The position numbers were made by a program, and so were the translations under genes. Shown piece after piece: positions 11,590-23,639 of a stretch of 64,000 bases of DNA (positions are counted from its first letter, which is position 1; every line of letters begins with the position of its first letter). Origin of the DNA: Talinum fruticosum (Eukaryota; Streptophyta; Magnoliopsida; Caryophyllales; Talinaceae); NCBI GenBank assembly GCA_021018815.1, contig JAITYX010000058.1:1939001-2003000 (forward strand), written 5' to 3'. Under the pieces are notes generated by a model that was given only the letters and a program-made list of their open reading frames with translations, searched no databases and was not told where the DNA came from.

Positions 11590-12024
11590 TCGTATGGCCT
11601 TAGTTGAGAAAAGTTTTGAGCCTCTTCAATGGTTGTCACCTTAGGACCCCATTTCTTCTTTGGTAGACATCTCAAAATCTTTCTGGACATCTCTTCGTAA
11701 GAAATCTTTCTTCCAAGAGATTTGAGATTATTAGTAATCTTTGTGAACCGAATGTACATCCGAGTGATATTTTCTTCCGGCTCTATCTTGAATACCTCAT
11801 ATTTATGAAGATACTCGACTTATTTTTGCTTACTTCACTCGGCTTGTTCCTTCATAGGTGTTCACAAGAGTGTCCCACACCTCTTTAGCCGTGTCACAGC
11901 TGAGACCCTGTTGTATTCTTCGGTGCTAATGGCACACATCAATGTGTTCATAGCTTTGAAATTGTTTCGAATTTCTCGGTCTCCTTAGTGATGAACTCGG
12001 ATTTGGCTCTAGGTACAAGAGTTG
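11590..12024 (-). pseudogene. Sirevirus gag fragment (UBN2-type) left of element C
   Basis: The minus strand encodes a broken gag segment: a MYIRFT.ITNNLKSLG segment, then EEM.RKILR.LP, then WGPKVTTIEEAQ. These are characteristic of the UBN2 gag domain of plant copia elements and match D (about 24860-25060), C (about 36390-36560) and G (about 57690-57860). It is cut on the left at about 11590 and on the right by the LTR at 12025, which begins inside gag rather than at the primer site. See the findings on the mosaic structure of C and E. Confidence 0.7.
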
Positions 12025-12501
12025 TGAAGGTTTGCTCTTGGAGAGTTTAAGTCACCCTAGAGGGGGTGAATTGGGTGATGAGGAAATTTGAACAATAAAT
12101 GGAAGATTAAAGTTTAAAACAAACTATGAATCTGTCCGAGTTTAGATTGTACTCGAAAAGTGTGAACTCGAATTACGTGGAAACCCTCCCGGGGCCGAAA
12201 ACCACGGCCAAGTGCAAATCCAAGCACCAAGTCAAATCCACTATTTTAAATCCACAAAATATAGTAAACCGACTCAACCAAAATTGCTCCCTTAGACAAT
12301 TCCTTACAAAGTTTTCCTAAACTCGTAAATTCCTTTATCTCGATCTAGTACTTCCTAACTAAGGTAACCTTTACCGCTAGGGACAATTGAGCTGAGTTAA
12401 CCCTTACAACTCGGTTAAGGGACCTTACTCGGAAAGTAAGAAGGAGAATTTTTAACTGATTACAAGACCTTACAACTCGGAAAGATGTTAAGTATAAAGT
12501 T

Positions 12502-15500
12502 TGTAACGCCCCCAATACGTAAATACATAAATAAGTAATTAACAGCGGAAGACTTGTAAATTGGAGACGTTACCGCCGTTTTCGGAATGAAAACGAGGCA
12601 AGTTCATGTGAGCAAATTAATTCGAAAAACAATTTATGTGACAATCCAACCCAAATTTTTTTCTTTACGGAAAATGAAATTTCAAAATGCCGAGGATCGG
12701 TTGGAGAGGAATCATGAGCCATGAGACCGAGGAAGGGACTAACATGTATGGGGTCAAGACGAACAGTCGAACATTACTTCTCCCGACCAGACTTTATCTT
12801 TTCTTCATCTTTAAACTTTGGGTGTGATTGAGAGTAGTCCGCCATGCGCTCGACTTCCTAAAAATTTTAAATTATAAAACAATAAACGTGTGAGCTAGAA
12901 GCTCGATGACGTTACCGTTATAAAATAAAATTGCGATTTAAATGCTATTAAATCATGCATATCTTAAATCATCTTTCTTGAATACTCGGCTTGCAAACTT
13001 CTCAATTGCCGATTTGCTTTTCCAATTTGGCCAAACTTAGGACCCGTATCGTGGAACAATCAATCATAGAATCCGACTCCTAGGTTCATTTAACCCTAAA
13101 ACAATCAGCTGTGAACAATTAAATGATTAAACGATTAAACGGTTAAACGATTAACGATTCCGTGAACAATTGAACAATTAACGGTTAAATGCTCGCTAGC
13201 GAGCAACGTTGTCCGAGCGTCCCCGGATCAACCATTTACGATTACAATTACGATTACGATTACGATCACATTCATTCATGGATCGTCATACGATTACGAT
13301 TACGATTACGATTACGATTACGATCACATTCATTCATGGATCGTCATAACGGTTAACGGGTCCTTTGCATGGCCAAATCAATTAAATTGTGCAAAACTTA
13401 TGTATAAGCGCAATGAATTGTAATCGTGTCTCGTGAACCGTAAACTGCATCGTGAACTGTAAACTATAATCGTGAACGTGAACTGTGAACCGTAAGCTGT
13501 AACTTTGAACTATAAACCGCATCCGTGAACCGTAATAAATCTGTTGTAAACCGTGAACTGTGGCTATGAAGTGGGTCCAAATTATTTGTATTATTAAAAC
13601 AACAACTAATAATAAGGATAAGCACTTTGGAAAAGGTACAAGCAATAACGTACCTCGGCGTGCCACACTCCAATGACTCGATTGTCTCTGCAACACAATT
13701 TCAATTCGATTTCTATTTCCAAAACTAATCTACTTTGTAGATTATTAGTCCTTTAACAACATTTATACGCATTTACGATTACCAAACTTTTACTTTTGCG
13801 CGCCTATCCATAATGTTTCCTTTTGAGCCCGATATTCATACGTTTCCCGAAATCAGCTATTGATGATATGGTTTGGAATTTGTATATAACGATTGATGAG
13901 TTTAATTCCCCATTCTTGTAATATAGCTCAAGTTTGATCTTTTGCTTCTATCACTTCTAGTTTGTGCTTAATGTAGGCTAAACTTAGTTGTACCACTCAT
14001 TTCATCTAATATGCTTAGATGTCCTCTTATCTCGTAAACTAGTTATACTTCCTACTTAAGGTGTAGGTTTGGTTTCCCAATTTCCTAAAATTTTGGCGAG
14101 TTTCGTTTGAAATATGACCTAACCATTAGGCTAAAAGCCTTAAAACCCGCATAAAATTCACAATAAAACTCAACGAGCCACACGCTCGGAGTATACAACT
14201 CAACGGCCACACGCCGTAGTATATTTACAACCACAAAACCAAGGTTCAAACCAAGTATATAAACCAAGTTACAATCTCGTCGGTGTTCTCATTTTCTTGG
14301 GCTCATGAACTTTTCGATTTTTTATTAAGACAAGAACTGTCATACATGTATATTTATAGCTAAGGTTTCGGTTAAGCAATTTAATCATAAAAATCCTAAT
14401 TATCGGGAGATGACTCCATACGATTAATTCTTTTATGAATAGTACCAATAATCGGTTAATGATTTAATGGGTCGTAGACAGAATAGTGAAACTCATCAAT
14501 ATTTTAACATGTTGATATTTAAATACTTTGAAAAGTGTAGACGATGAACGTACCTGAGGTAGTTGATTGTTTTCCTTCAAGTATTGTTTTTCGTTATTTC
14601 CTTCGATCATGTTCATTTCCATCGATTTTCTGTTTTCAGGAAGTAATTTGACTTATGCATTAATAAACTCGACAGCTACTCTCTATTTATGCAAACTTTT
14701 CACATTTGACTTCCTCTAATTCCCCACTTATTACCCAAATTCATTTGAATTTCTAACTTCCTTTAATTTTTGTAAATTTCTTTTCCCCTCCTCCTCCTAC
14801 TCAATCCAACATTCGAATTTTCCTTTCAAGCCAAGTCTCACTCTAAGTAATTTGTCGAATCCTCGCAAAGATCATTGCACATTGAATTATTCTTGTCCTT
14901 TCACCACCATATCACTTATTATCACCAAATTACTAACTTCACCAAAGTCTCTATCAATTTCAATAAAGTTCCCAAGTATAATCCAATTTCATTTTTTTAA
15001 TCAAGCTTAACATAACCTAACTTTTAATCACTTTCCCATGATCATATATCTATCTTCCCATTCACTCTCTACATTTCAAATTAATTCGCACTTGTACAAT
15101 TAAACCAAGACTCAATTACGTTAATTTACTCAAGTTTAGCACACACACAAACAAATAAATTCAATCCTCCATCAATCTTCAACGTCTCATTTACACATTC
15201 TTGAAACCAACTCCCAAATTTATATATACGCTCATATTTCAATCATCCTCAATATTTTTCTTCCAATTCTTCCAACACCAAGCAATTCATTCATATTCAT
15301 ATAAACCTTAAACAAGCACATTAACAATTATAAACAAACCCAAATCAATTTCCAATTCCATATCCACACATATTAAACCCTAAATCCAATTTCAATTTTT
15401 CCCACAATTCCTTCACTTCCACCATAATTAATTCACAATTCACATATACTTGCCTAATTACTCAATAATAACATAAATTTGTGATAAAATTTGCTTAGAA

Positions 15501-16453
15501 ATTAAGGATTGGAGATGTGGAGATATACCTCAAATTGAGTTAAATGTGAAATCGGATAGTGGTGGCTCGGTGGTGGATATCCGAGTGGCTCTGGCAGCGG
15601 CACGACACGCCGGTCGGCTGCATCGAGCGCCGGTCGGCGACCGGGGACGGCGGCCAGGGATGGCACGACCGTGCAGTAGCAGCAGAGGGCGGTTTGCCTG
15701 CCGGCGCAAGACAGGGGGAGGGAGAAGAACATGGTGCGGGAGCGAGCGAGAGGCCGAGAACGCCGGCAGTGGCCGGGGACGGTGGCACCAGCCCGGTTCG
15801 GTGGTAGTGGCAGCAGCAAGGGCGGGGTTGCTTGGCGCAAAACAGAGCATCGAGGGAGAGAAGGAGGCGCCGAAGGCGGCAGGGTGGCGCTAGGGTGCCG
15901 CTGGCGGCTGGGTGGCGACTGCAGGTCCGGCCGACGGCGGGCCGGCGACACAACAAGTAGGGGCAGGGGAGGAGAGGGAGGAGATGTGTGTGTGGGAAGA
16001 TGAATGTATTAGCTCCCTTTTCAAACCCCCTTCACCGGTTTATTCCCGATTCTTGTACCATCCGCCTCTCTTCCTCTTCTCTTTTTTTTTTTTTTTTTTG
16101 TGCTTTACTATTAATTTATCACATGGTTAAGTATATATCACACATTTGGCTAAATTTTATTTGCTGTTATAACAATTTCAATTTTATATATTGTTCTACT
16201 TTATTTCTTTTTACTTATTAATTTAATTTATTCAAATTCGAAATAAATCATTCGAACACACATATATATATATATATACATTTCGCAAGTACAAATGTAA
16301 ATTTGTACGAATTACCCCTTATTATTTGCGATTATCAAATTTGTTCGCATATTTTATTTCAGTTTCGTATTCTGCATGGCTCAAAGCTCTTAAACAATAT
16401 TAAGACGATAAAATGCAAAAAAATTAATTACGATTAAGTTTCTGGGTGTTACA
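12502..16453 (-). mobile_element. T1: TGTAA...TTACA unit (probable solo LTR, Tekay-like)
   Basis: Both ends are sharp: plus-strand TGTAACGCCC at 12502 and GGGTGTTACA at 16453, flanked by aagtt and gagtt (a five-base duplication with one change) inside the interrupted LTR. The orientation is inferred from T2: the minus strand starts TGTAACACCC. Starting from 16453 it has a U3-like AT-rich part, a GC-rich tract that is CT-rich on the minus strand (15990-15529), a donor-like GAG/GTATAT at 15529/15528, and AT-rich sequence with a repeat region (13090-13350). The 3' end shares GACGTTACCGCCGT with T3. No coding domains are present, which fits a solo LTR. Confidence 0.6.
13090..13350. repeat. CGATTA / GTTAAC-type short tandem repeats in T1
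   Basis: The interval from 13231 to 13330 contains runs of CGATTA, with the word CGATCACATTCATTCATGG carried twice (about 13264 and 13321). To the left (13110-13190) are ATTAAACGRTTAAACG-type repeats and the perfect palindrome GCTCGCTAGCGAGC (about 13190-13204). A further diverged array of GTGAACYGTAAACT words follows at 13430-13560. Confidence 0.7.
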
Positions 16454-17504
16454 GAGTTGGAGTTGTAAGTAGAAGATTGAATACAAAGACTTTTGCTTAA
16501 GTATGTGTATTGACAATGATTCCAACAATCTTCAAGTCTTGAGAGTTAGCTTCTATTTATAGATGACCAAGCAGATTAGCCATTGTGACTATCTTCCGAC
16601 TAGGAGTCCTCTCGTGATCGTTGTAACGGTTCTTCCGAGTCGCTCGTAAAGATTCGTTGAGGTGTGAATGTTTTGCAACGGCTCTGGACCCCTTCGGATG
16701 TCCCAATCCACCGGTGGTGTCCGAAAAGTAAGGTGGAAACCACCGTTGAGCTTAGCATTGGAGATTTCCAGCTTTGGAAACATACAACCTTGATACAATG
16801 GGCCTGGATGAGAAGTAGAAAAAGCCTTGTCTGCTCGGCGATTTGACATCTTGAAGCCGGTTACATTTGTAATTCAAAAGTATGATAACCTCGTTTAGAT
16901 AAACTACAAAAGTAAATCAATTTTGATTCTCAAAGTATAAAATACTTTGGTCCAAGATTAGACAGAGATAATAATTTAATTAAGATAATTAAGTGCATAA
17001 TCATCTCGAGTCCTGGAAGAATGGATTTTTCCGAGTCTAATGTTCATTATACTCAAATATCATTTGAGTCGAGTCTAGAGAAAAATCGAGTTGAAGAGAG
17101 AATATCGGGGTAAGAATACTTGATCTAAACATATATAGTTCAAACACAACAAGTCGACTTAGAAAGATGAATTAATGCTATAATTCACTTGAACTTAGAA
17201 TATGAAGTTAGACCTGAGTTTAAAAGTGTTAGAGCGAATGTTTGAACATGCGATGAGTCCGAGTGTTGTCCGAGTGACTCAAAATCGTAATTGTGAAATG
17301 CTAAGCAAGAGTATGCTTTCTGAGTCGACTGAAATGAATGAAAACATATACAATAGTTTCGTAATACTCGAAAAATTTCTAAGCCACTCGGAATAGTTTC
17401 TATAGTATTCGTAATGACTAGTAATCAAAACTTATAAGAGATGAAGTTTGTACCTAAATTCTTGATACTACTCGAGTGATATACATGCAAGGTCCGAGTC
17501 TTCA

Positions 17505-18059
17505 ATCTCCCCTTTTTGATGAAAGGCATTCCGTACTCGGATAGAAACTTTGTTAATGATATAGTACTTAGTTTTCATTCTTTCTCGAGAGTATATCGAG
17601 TTTAGAGATAGAGTCACGTAAAATGGCTAGAATAAATCGGACTTAGATTTTATCGAGCTATTAGGCTAAGAATGTGTCGAGCTAAGAATGAGATATCGCA
17701 TAGAGAAGAAGTGTTTCGAGCTTAGAGAATTGCTTTCATTAGAGCAAAAACAATATGTAACCGAGTTGATATATCGAGCACAAAATATTCAAACAAGATG
17801 CACTCGAAAAATTGAAACTCAGAAGGCAATTGCACTTAGAGATAAATAAGCACGAAATCGGATACTTTATTAATATTCACATAAACATAGAAAAATATAT
17901 ACAAAAAGATGAGAGAAAACTTCCCTAAACATGACAACAAATTTTGTAATTATTCTCCCCTTGCCTTTCAGCAGAAAATAAAAGGAGAAAGAATGTATCA
18001 AGAAGATACAATTTCTTTGTGTGGAAAAAAAATTTAAAACAGAAATAGAAAGAAAGAAA
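17505..18059 (-). other. polypurine tracts and spacer of element C
   Basis: The terminal PPT (reverse of ATCTCCCCTTTTT) lies at 17505-17517 and the upstream PPT (reverse of CTCCCCTTGCCTTTC) near 17955-17970. The spacer between them matches A (about 375-737) and E (about 41920-42295). Confidence 0.65.
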
Positions 18060-18388
18060 AATTTAGGATGGTAGAGAGGAGCAGTCTAAGTCGAGCCGGA
18101 TGAATGTGCAGTGCGCCTTCGTTGGTAGGAGCGTGAAGATGTGTATGATCCGGGCGGGGGCAACACTGCGATCTATGGGATGGGCTCAGCTCCGAGTGGC
18201 CGACCCGGAACCGGGTCGTCCGGAGGTTCATCCTCTTGGAACTCGACCGAGGGAGGTGTGTGCTCGGGCTCGGCGGCCGCTAATTGACCTTTGTCGGCAG
18301 GGTCTTCCGACTCACTCGGACTCACCGTTTGAGCTTATCGCTCGAGTTGGAGGGCAGGAGCACCGTGTCCCTCTCGCTGCTCTTTGTT
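18060..18388 (-). pseudogene. aORF of element C, C-terminal part
   Basis: This is the end of the additional ORF of C, separated from the rest (27097-28381) by element D. On the minus strand it contains a DEPPDDPVPG-type acidic-proline segment and a LGAEPIP segment that match the aORF end of E (about 41635-41700). The break at the left edge of D carries the duplicated bases ctggt, so both halves belong to one reading unit before D inserted. Confidence 0.6.
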
Positions 18389-18393
18389 CTGGT
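18389..18393. other. target site duplication of element D, left copy
   Basis: CTGGT directly precedes the D LTR; the same five bases follow its other end at 27092-27096. Five bases is the usual Ty1/copia duplication. This pair proves D is a single intact insertion into the aORF of C. Confidence 0.9.
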
Positions 18394-19983
18394 TGAAGGT
18401 TTGCTCTGGGAGAGTCTCGAGTCACCCTAGAGGGGGTGAATAGGGTGATGGAGGATTTTCTTAGAAATTCAAACTCCTTTTGCCAAATACGATACAGTAG
18501 TTAGTTCCGAGTCAAAAATAAAGTCGAAAAGTATGGACTCGAAGTGTCGCTTAGAGTAAAATGGCAAATTAAACAAAAGCTTTGAGATGGTCTCGAGTCT
18601 AGAATGAACTCGTAAAGTAAACACTTAGAGATTACGTGGAAACCCTCCCGGGGCGAAAACCACGGACCGTGCTAATCCAAGCACGAAGTCAAATCCACTA
18701 TTTTGAGTCCACAAAATACCGTGAACTCGACTAAACTTGAGTTGCTCCCTTAGACAACTCTTTACAAGTTTTCCTAGACTCGAAATTCCCTTATCTCGAT
18801 CTAGTACTTCCTAGCTGAGATAACCCTTACAGCTAGGGACAACTAAGCCGAGTTAACCCTTACAGCTTAGTCAAGGGACCTTACAAAGAGAGTAAGAAAG
18901 TGTTTGTAACTAAGTACAAGACCTTACAACTCGTAAAGTAATGAATTACAGAGTAGGAGTTGTAAGTAAAAGATTGAGAATGAATACAAAGACTTCGCTC
19001 AAGTATATGTATTAACAATAAGTTCGGCAATCTTCAAGTCTTTTGAGATGGCTTCTATTTATAGATAACCAGGCAGAGTAGCCGTTATCTTCATCTCGTT
19101 GACCGAAAGTTCTTTGTGACCGTTGATGTAAGCTTTCCGAGTCACTCGAAAGTATCCGTTGTAATGTGAACGTTGGACAACGGTTTAAACTGTCTTGGAA
19201 GTCCCAAAACCACTCGGCGGTGTCTTGAAAGATAAGGTGGAAACCACTGTTAAGCTTAGCATTCCATTTTTCCAGATTTGGAAACAGATAGCCCCGACAC
19301 AATCTTCTCGGGACTCGGAGCAGAGAAGGTGAAAAGCCATGTCTCGCTAGTGATTTGACGTTTTGAAGCCGGTTACTTTTGTACTTTGAAAAGTGTATCC
19401 TCGTTTGAATAACCTACAAAAGTAAATCAATTTTGGTCCTCAAAGTATAAAATACTTTGGTCCAAGATTAGACACAGATAATAAAATAATTATGATAATT
19501 AAATAACTAATTATCCGAGTCGAAATGAGATGGAATTTTCCGAGTTTAAAAACCATGTAGCTCAAAATTCTATCCGACTTAGTCTAAGAGAGGAATGAAG
19601 TTATATGACGAATATCGAGTGAAATGACTTGATATAGACTAAGCATGAAATAGACTAAAAGCACCGACTCCAATAGAATAGGACATATATCATGAAGTCA
19701 GTCTTGAGCGGAAAGCTAGTCTAATCAAGCATGCGATAAATCTAAGTGATGAGGGACTCATAACCGAGTGAGATAAGCATATCGGTTTTCCGAGTCACTT
19801 AAGGATAAGCAAGAAATACATGAAGTAAAAGCTATATCACTTAGAGAAGATAGCATATAGCTCAGAAAAGTTTCTAAGATGCAGAGAATGCCTTGGAATC
19901 AAAACTCTATAAGTACGAGATTGTTATACCCGATTCCTTTAATACAACTCGTAAAGGTATTGAGCAGATGTCTCGAGTCTTCA
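18394..19983 (-). repeat. 3' LTR of element D
   Basis: The 1590-base LTR runs from TGAAGGTTTG at 18394 to GTCTTCA at 19983, followed by the terminal PPT (19984-19996). The minus-strand TATA box is at 19055-19063 and a near-palindrome CCGAGTCACTCG lies near 19138. It differs from the 5' LTR mainly at scattered substitutions and at CCGAG/CTCGA words. Confidence 0.9.
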
Positions 19984-20451
19984 ATCTCCCCTTTTTGATG
20001 AAAGACATTTCATACTTAGACAGAAACTTTGTTAGTGAAAAAGATATGAGTCCGAATAGTTGCGCATGAAGAGAGTTGAGTAAAACGTACTTAGTGTATC
20101 GGAGCATAAAGTAGAATATGCTTAACAATGAAATAATGTTAACTCGTAAAGATTTTAAACACATAAATCATTAAAGAGAAAGCATTAATTCATTAAACTT
20201 AAAAAGAATACATAGATTGAGAGGGAAAACTCCCCTAAACAAGACCACAAGTTTTTCTAACTCTATTTCTCCCCTTGCCTTTCAAAGAAAAAAAGAACAA
20301 CAAAAAGAAGGGAAGAAAAGAACAATTAGTACAACTCGTAAACAGGAAATAACTACTAACCCAAGTATCACCGAATGAACCGAGCTAATGGTTATTAAAG
20401 GTGAAAACACATAGCACATAATCATACAAGATTCACAATGATAACACACAA

Positions 20452-21900
20452 TTATGCATTTAACATACCAAGCTCATTCCGAATAAAACTAAACTGATCT
20501 TCACCAAGAGGCTTAGTAAAGATATCAGCTAATTGAAGGTTAGTAGGAATGAACTCAAGTTCAATATCGCCTTTTTCAGAATGGTCTCGTAAGAAGTGAT
20601 ATCTCGACCTCGATATGCTTTGTCTTCGAGTGTTGGACTGGATTCTTGGTGATGTTGATTGCACTCGATTGTCACACTTGATTGGAACCGATTTAAAGGA
20701 CAGTCCAAGATCTTTCAAGTGTTACTTTATCCATAGAATCCGAGCGCAACGAGCTCCAGACTGCAATACACTTAGCTTCAGCAGTTGATAGAGCTACCGA
20801 GTTCCGCTTGTTTGAGTGCCAAGATATTAGGGATTGACCCAAAAATTGGCAAGCTCCGGAAGTGCTCTTTCTATCAACTTTGTATCCAACATAGTCAGCA
20901 TCCGAGTATCCAAGTGAGAGTTAGTTCTGAGTCTCTTGAGTACCATAGACCTAGATTCTAAGTCCCCGCAAGATATTTAAAAATTCTCTTCACCTGCAGG
21001 TGAGATGTGATTCTTTTGGATTAACTTGAAATCTTGCGCATAAGCAAACACTCGAACATTATATCAGGCCGGCTGGAAGTAAGATATAGCAAAGATCCAA
21101 TCATACCTCGATAGAGTTTCGATCTATTGCTTTACCTTTCTCGTCCGAGTCGAGCTTTATACTCGCTCGCTCATAGGTGTAGATGCGTGTTTTGCATCTT
21201 GAAGTTTGTATTTCTTCAGCAGCTCCTTGGTATACTTGGATTGATGGACATAGATCCCATCATTGTCTTGTTTGATTTGTAAACCAAGGAAGAAATTGAG
21301 TTCTCCCATCATACTCATTTGGAATTCTTGACTCATCAACTCGAAAATTCTCGGCACGTAAATTCATTAGTAGCACCGAAGATAATATCATCAACATAGA
21401 TTTGAACAATAAGGAAATCTTTCCCTTGGTCTTTATGAAGAGAATCTTGTCAATATGACCTCTTTTGAAATCATTTTGAACCAAGAAATTGCTCAGTCTT
21501 TCATACCAAGCTCGTGGAGCTTGTTTAAGACCATAGAGAGCCTTTTGAAGTTTGAAAACATGATTTGGAAATTCCGAGTTTTCAAAACCAGGAGGCTGCT
21601 TGACATAGACTTCTTCTTCAATAAAGCCATTGAGAAAAGCACACTTAACATCCATTTGATATAATTTAATATGCATGCAGGATGCAAATTCCAACAATAT
21701 TCTAATAGCTTCGATTTTGGCGACAGGTGCAAAGGTTTCCCCACAATCAATTCCTTCTTCTTGATTGTAACCTTGAGCCACAAGTCTAGCCTTATTTCGA
21801 CTACCACTCCACCCTCATCCAGTTTGTTTTTGAAAACCCATTTGGTTCCTATGACTGGGTGGTCGAAGGTCGGTTAGTCGAGTCCAAACTTGGTTTCTTT
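20452..21900 (-). pseudogene. pol of D: reverse transcriptase and RNase H
   Basis: Minus strand, several frames. The RT part (21900-21157) begins with [20 protein letters not shown], followed by YQMDVKCAFLNG, QPPGFE, LYGLKQAPRAWYERL and, near 21380-21405, the catalytic YVDD motif; then a LNFFLGLQIKQD segment. The RNase H part (20718-20452) carries IKCDN, RYHFLRDH and ends LADIFTKPL...FIRNELGM, which is typical of the SIRE/Maximus lineage. The polymerase copies the element RNA and RNase H removes the template. Frameshifts at about 21300, 21480 and 20620 mean the copy as written is not functional, although some shifts fall at CCGAG words that may be sequencing errors. Confidence 0.85.
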
Positions 21901-22096
21901 CAAATTGATTGAGTTCCTCTTGCATGGCTTCTACCCATTCAGGTTCATTAAGGGCCTCTAGTGCATTTCTGGGTTCGGTTAATGAAATGAATGCAGTGAA
22001 TGCACATAGATTTTGAAGAGAGGAATGAGTTTTTACCCCACTATTGATATCGAAATTATATTTTCTAGTGGATGACTAGAAGTAAACTTGAACGCT

Positions 22097-23180
22097 TTAC
22101 CGCTTCTCCGATTCACGAGATTTGTGGGCTGAACCGCTTGATCTTCGAAGCTTGTTCCGAGTGATCTTCTTCATTGGCTTGTTCGTTCGAGTGAGCTCTT
22201 GAATTGTCTCATTCCGAGTCACTTCGTTCCGAGTGACCTCATTTTGAGCCGGTTGAGTCCGAGTCTTTGTGGGTTCAGCTTCGTCATCATCTCTACTGAA
22301 CTTCAATTCCGAGTATGAAGACTCGCTTGGTTTCTCCTGTTCAAGCTCATCAAACATAACGTGGATGCTCTCTTCCACTTTGTTAGTTCTCTTATTAAAA
22401 ATACGATAAGCTTTGCTGTGAGAAGAATAACCTAGAAAAATACCTTCATCCGACCGAGCATCAAACATGGTCAGGTGATCCTTACCATTGTTGTGAACGT
22501 AGCACTTACATCCGAATGGTCTGAAATAGGAAATATTTGGCTTCTTCCCTTTGTAGAGCTCATAAGGAGTTTTCTTCCGAATGGGTCCGATGAGGCATCT
22601 ATACGAGTATAGTTGGTCTGTGTTGATCGCCTCAGCCTAGAAATAGTAAGGCAAGTTGTGCTCAATCATCATTGTCCTTGCTATTTCTTCAAGGGTTCTG
22701 TTCTTTCTCTCCACTACTCCATTCTGTTGAGGAGTTCAGGTGCTGAGAAGTTGTGAGAGATTCCATTTTTGTCACAAAACTCGAGAATTCCGAGTAGTCG
22801 AACTCCCTTCCATGGTCGGTTCGAATCCTCCGGATCCGAGTCCGAGACTCAACTTGGATTTTTCTACAGAGCTTGCTGAACTCCTTGAAAGCTTCATTTT
22901 TGTGCTTAAGAAAACACACCCAGGTAAATCGTGAATAATCATCAATAATAACAAATATGTAAGATTTACCTCCAAGGCTCTTAACAGGATTTCACCACAT
23001 AAGTCCATATGCAGTAGCTCAAGCACTTTGGATGTGGAAACTGTCTTCGAGGATTTAAATGAAGATCCGACTTGTTTCCCTCGGGTGCATGCTTCACAAA
23101 CTTTATCTTTCTCAAAGACACAGTTAGGTAAGCCTCTAACCGGATCATGAGATGCCAACTTTTTGATAGTATGCATGCCG
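22097..23180 (-). pseudogene. pol of D: integrase
   Basis: On the minus strand the GAG-pre-integrase zinc-binding segment (about 23176-23060; CEAC and the upstream His residues) is followed by a HMDLCGE entry into the rve core, and RTDHGREFDYSEF (about 22800) supplies the second catalytic Asp of the DDE triad. The later part (22468-22330) has the FLGYSSHSKAYR.FNKRT segment seen in copia integrase C-termini. Several frameshifts break it. It would insert the cDNA into the genome. The region from 21900 to 22097 is the integrase-RT linker. Confidence 0.8.
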
Positions 23181-23216
23181 ATATGGCCTAATCTACGATG
23201 CCAAGTCCATGAGTCA

Positions 23217-23624
23217 TCATGAAGAGATGCTTTTAAGCAAGATAAATTCGACTCGGGTCATAAAGAGGAATGATATAAGTATTACCCGATCTCTTACCCG
23301 AAAGCTTGATCTCTTTGGTAGTGACATCGAAATGTAGCAGTTGGTCCGAGTGAATCTTACCTCTTGACCTTTATCACATAGTTGAGAGATGCTGAGCAGA
23401 TTATACTTTAATCCTTTGACAAGGTAGACTGGATCGACCGGATTGCTTCCTTTTCCAATCTTGCCAATCCCTACTATCTTGCCTTTGCTGTCATCTCCAA
23501 ATGTGACCTTTCCTCCTTTATGTTTTTCCAACTCGGAAAAGAGTCCCGCATCTCCCGACATGTAGCGTGGACATCCACCGTCAAGGTATCGGTGTCCTTT
23601 TGATCTCTTCCGAGTGACCTGCAA
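23217..23624 (-). pseudogene. protease region of D, with DGG in place of D-S/T-G
   Basis: On the minus strand the reading YLDGGCPRYMSGDAGLFSEL is the copia protease motif, usually W.LDSGCSRHM. It is followed by VTFGDDSKGKIVGIGKIG and LKYNLLSISQLCDKGQ, the standard lead-in to the integrase domain. The catalytic D-S/T-G is DGG here and also in C, and DNG in G. The frame remains open for 135 codons. Confidence 0.8.
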
Positions 23625-23639
23625 AATAGAGAGAATCTA

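Larger units (their letters stand above)
12025..17504 (-). repeat. 3'-side LTR of element C, split by T1
   Basis: The LTR pieces are 12025-12501 and 16454-17504, about 1.52 kb together. The outer end is TGAAGG (reverse of CCTTCA), the inner end CTTCA at 17504 followed by a PPT, so it is in the 3' LTR position. A minus-strand TATA box is at 16553-16561. The sequence is closest to the LTR of E at 42309-43822. Confidence 0.82.

Noticed and set aside
13231..13330. Hexamer repeat considered as telomeric
   Set aside because: CGATTA is not the plant telomere repeat TTTAGGG and the tract lies inside an LTR-like unit.
15502..16003. Overlapping open frames on both strands (up to 149 codons) in the GC-rich tract of T1
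   Set aside because: Low-complexity Arg/Pro/Ser-rich readings in several frames at once, not conserved in T2-T6; a consequence of GC-rich composition.
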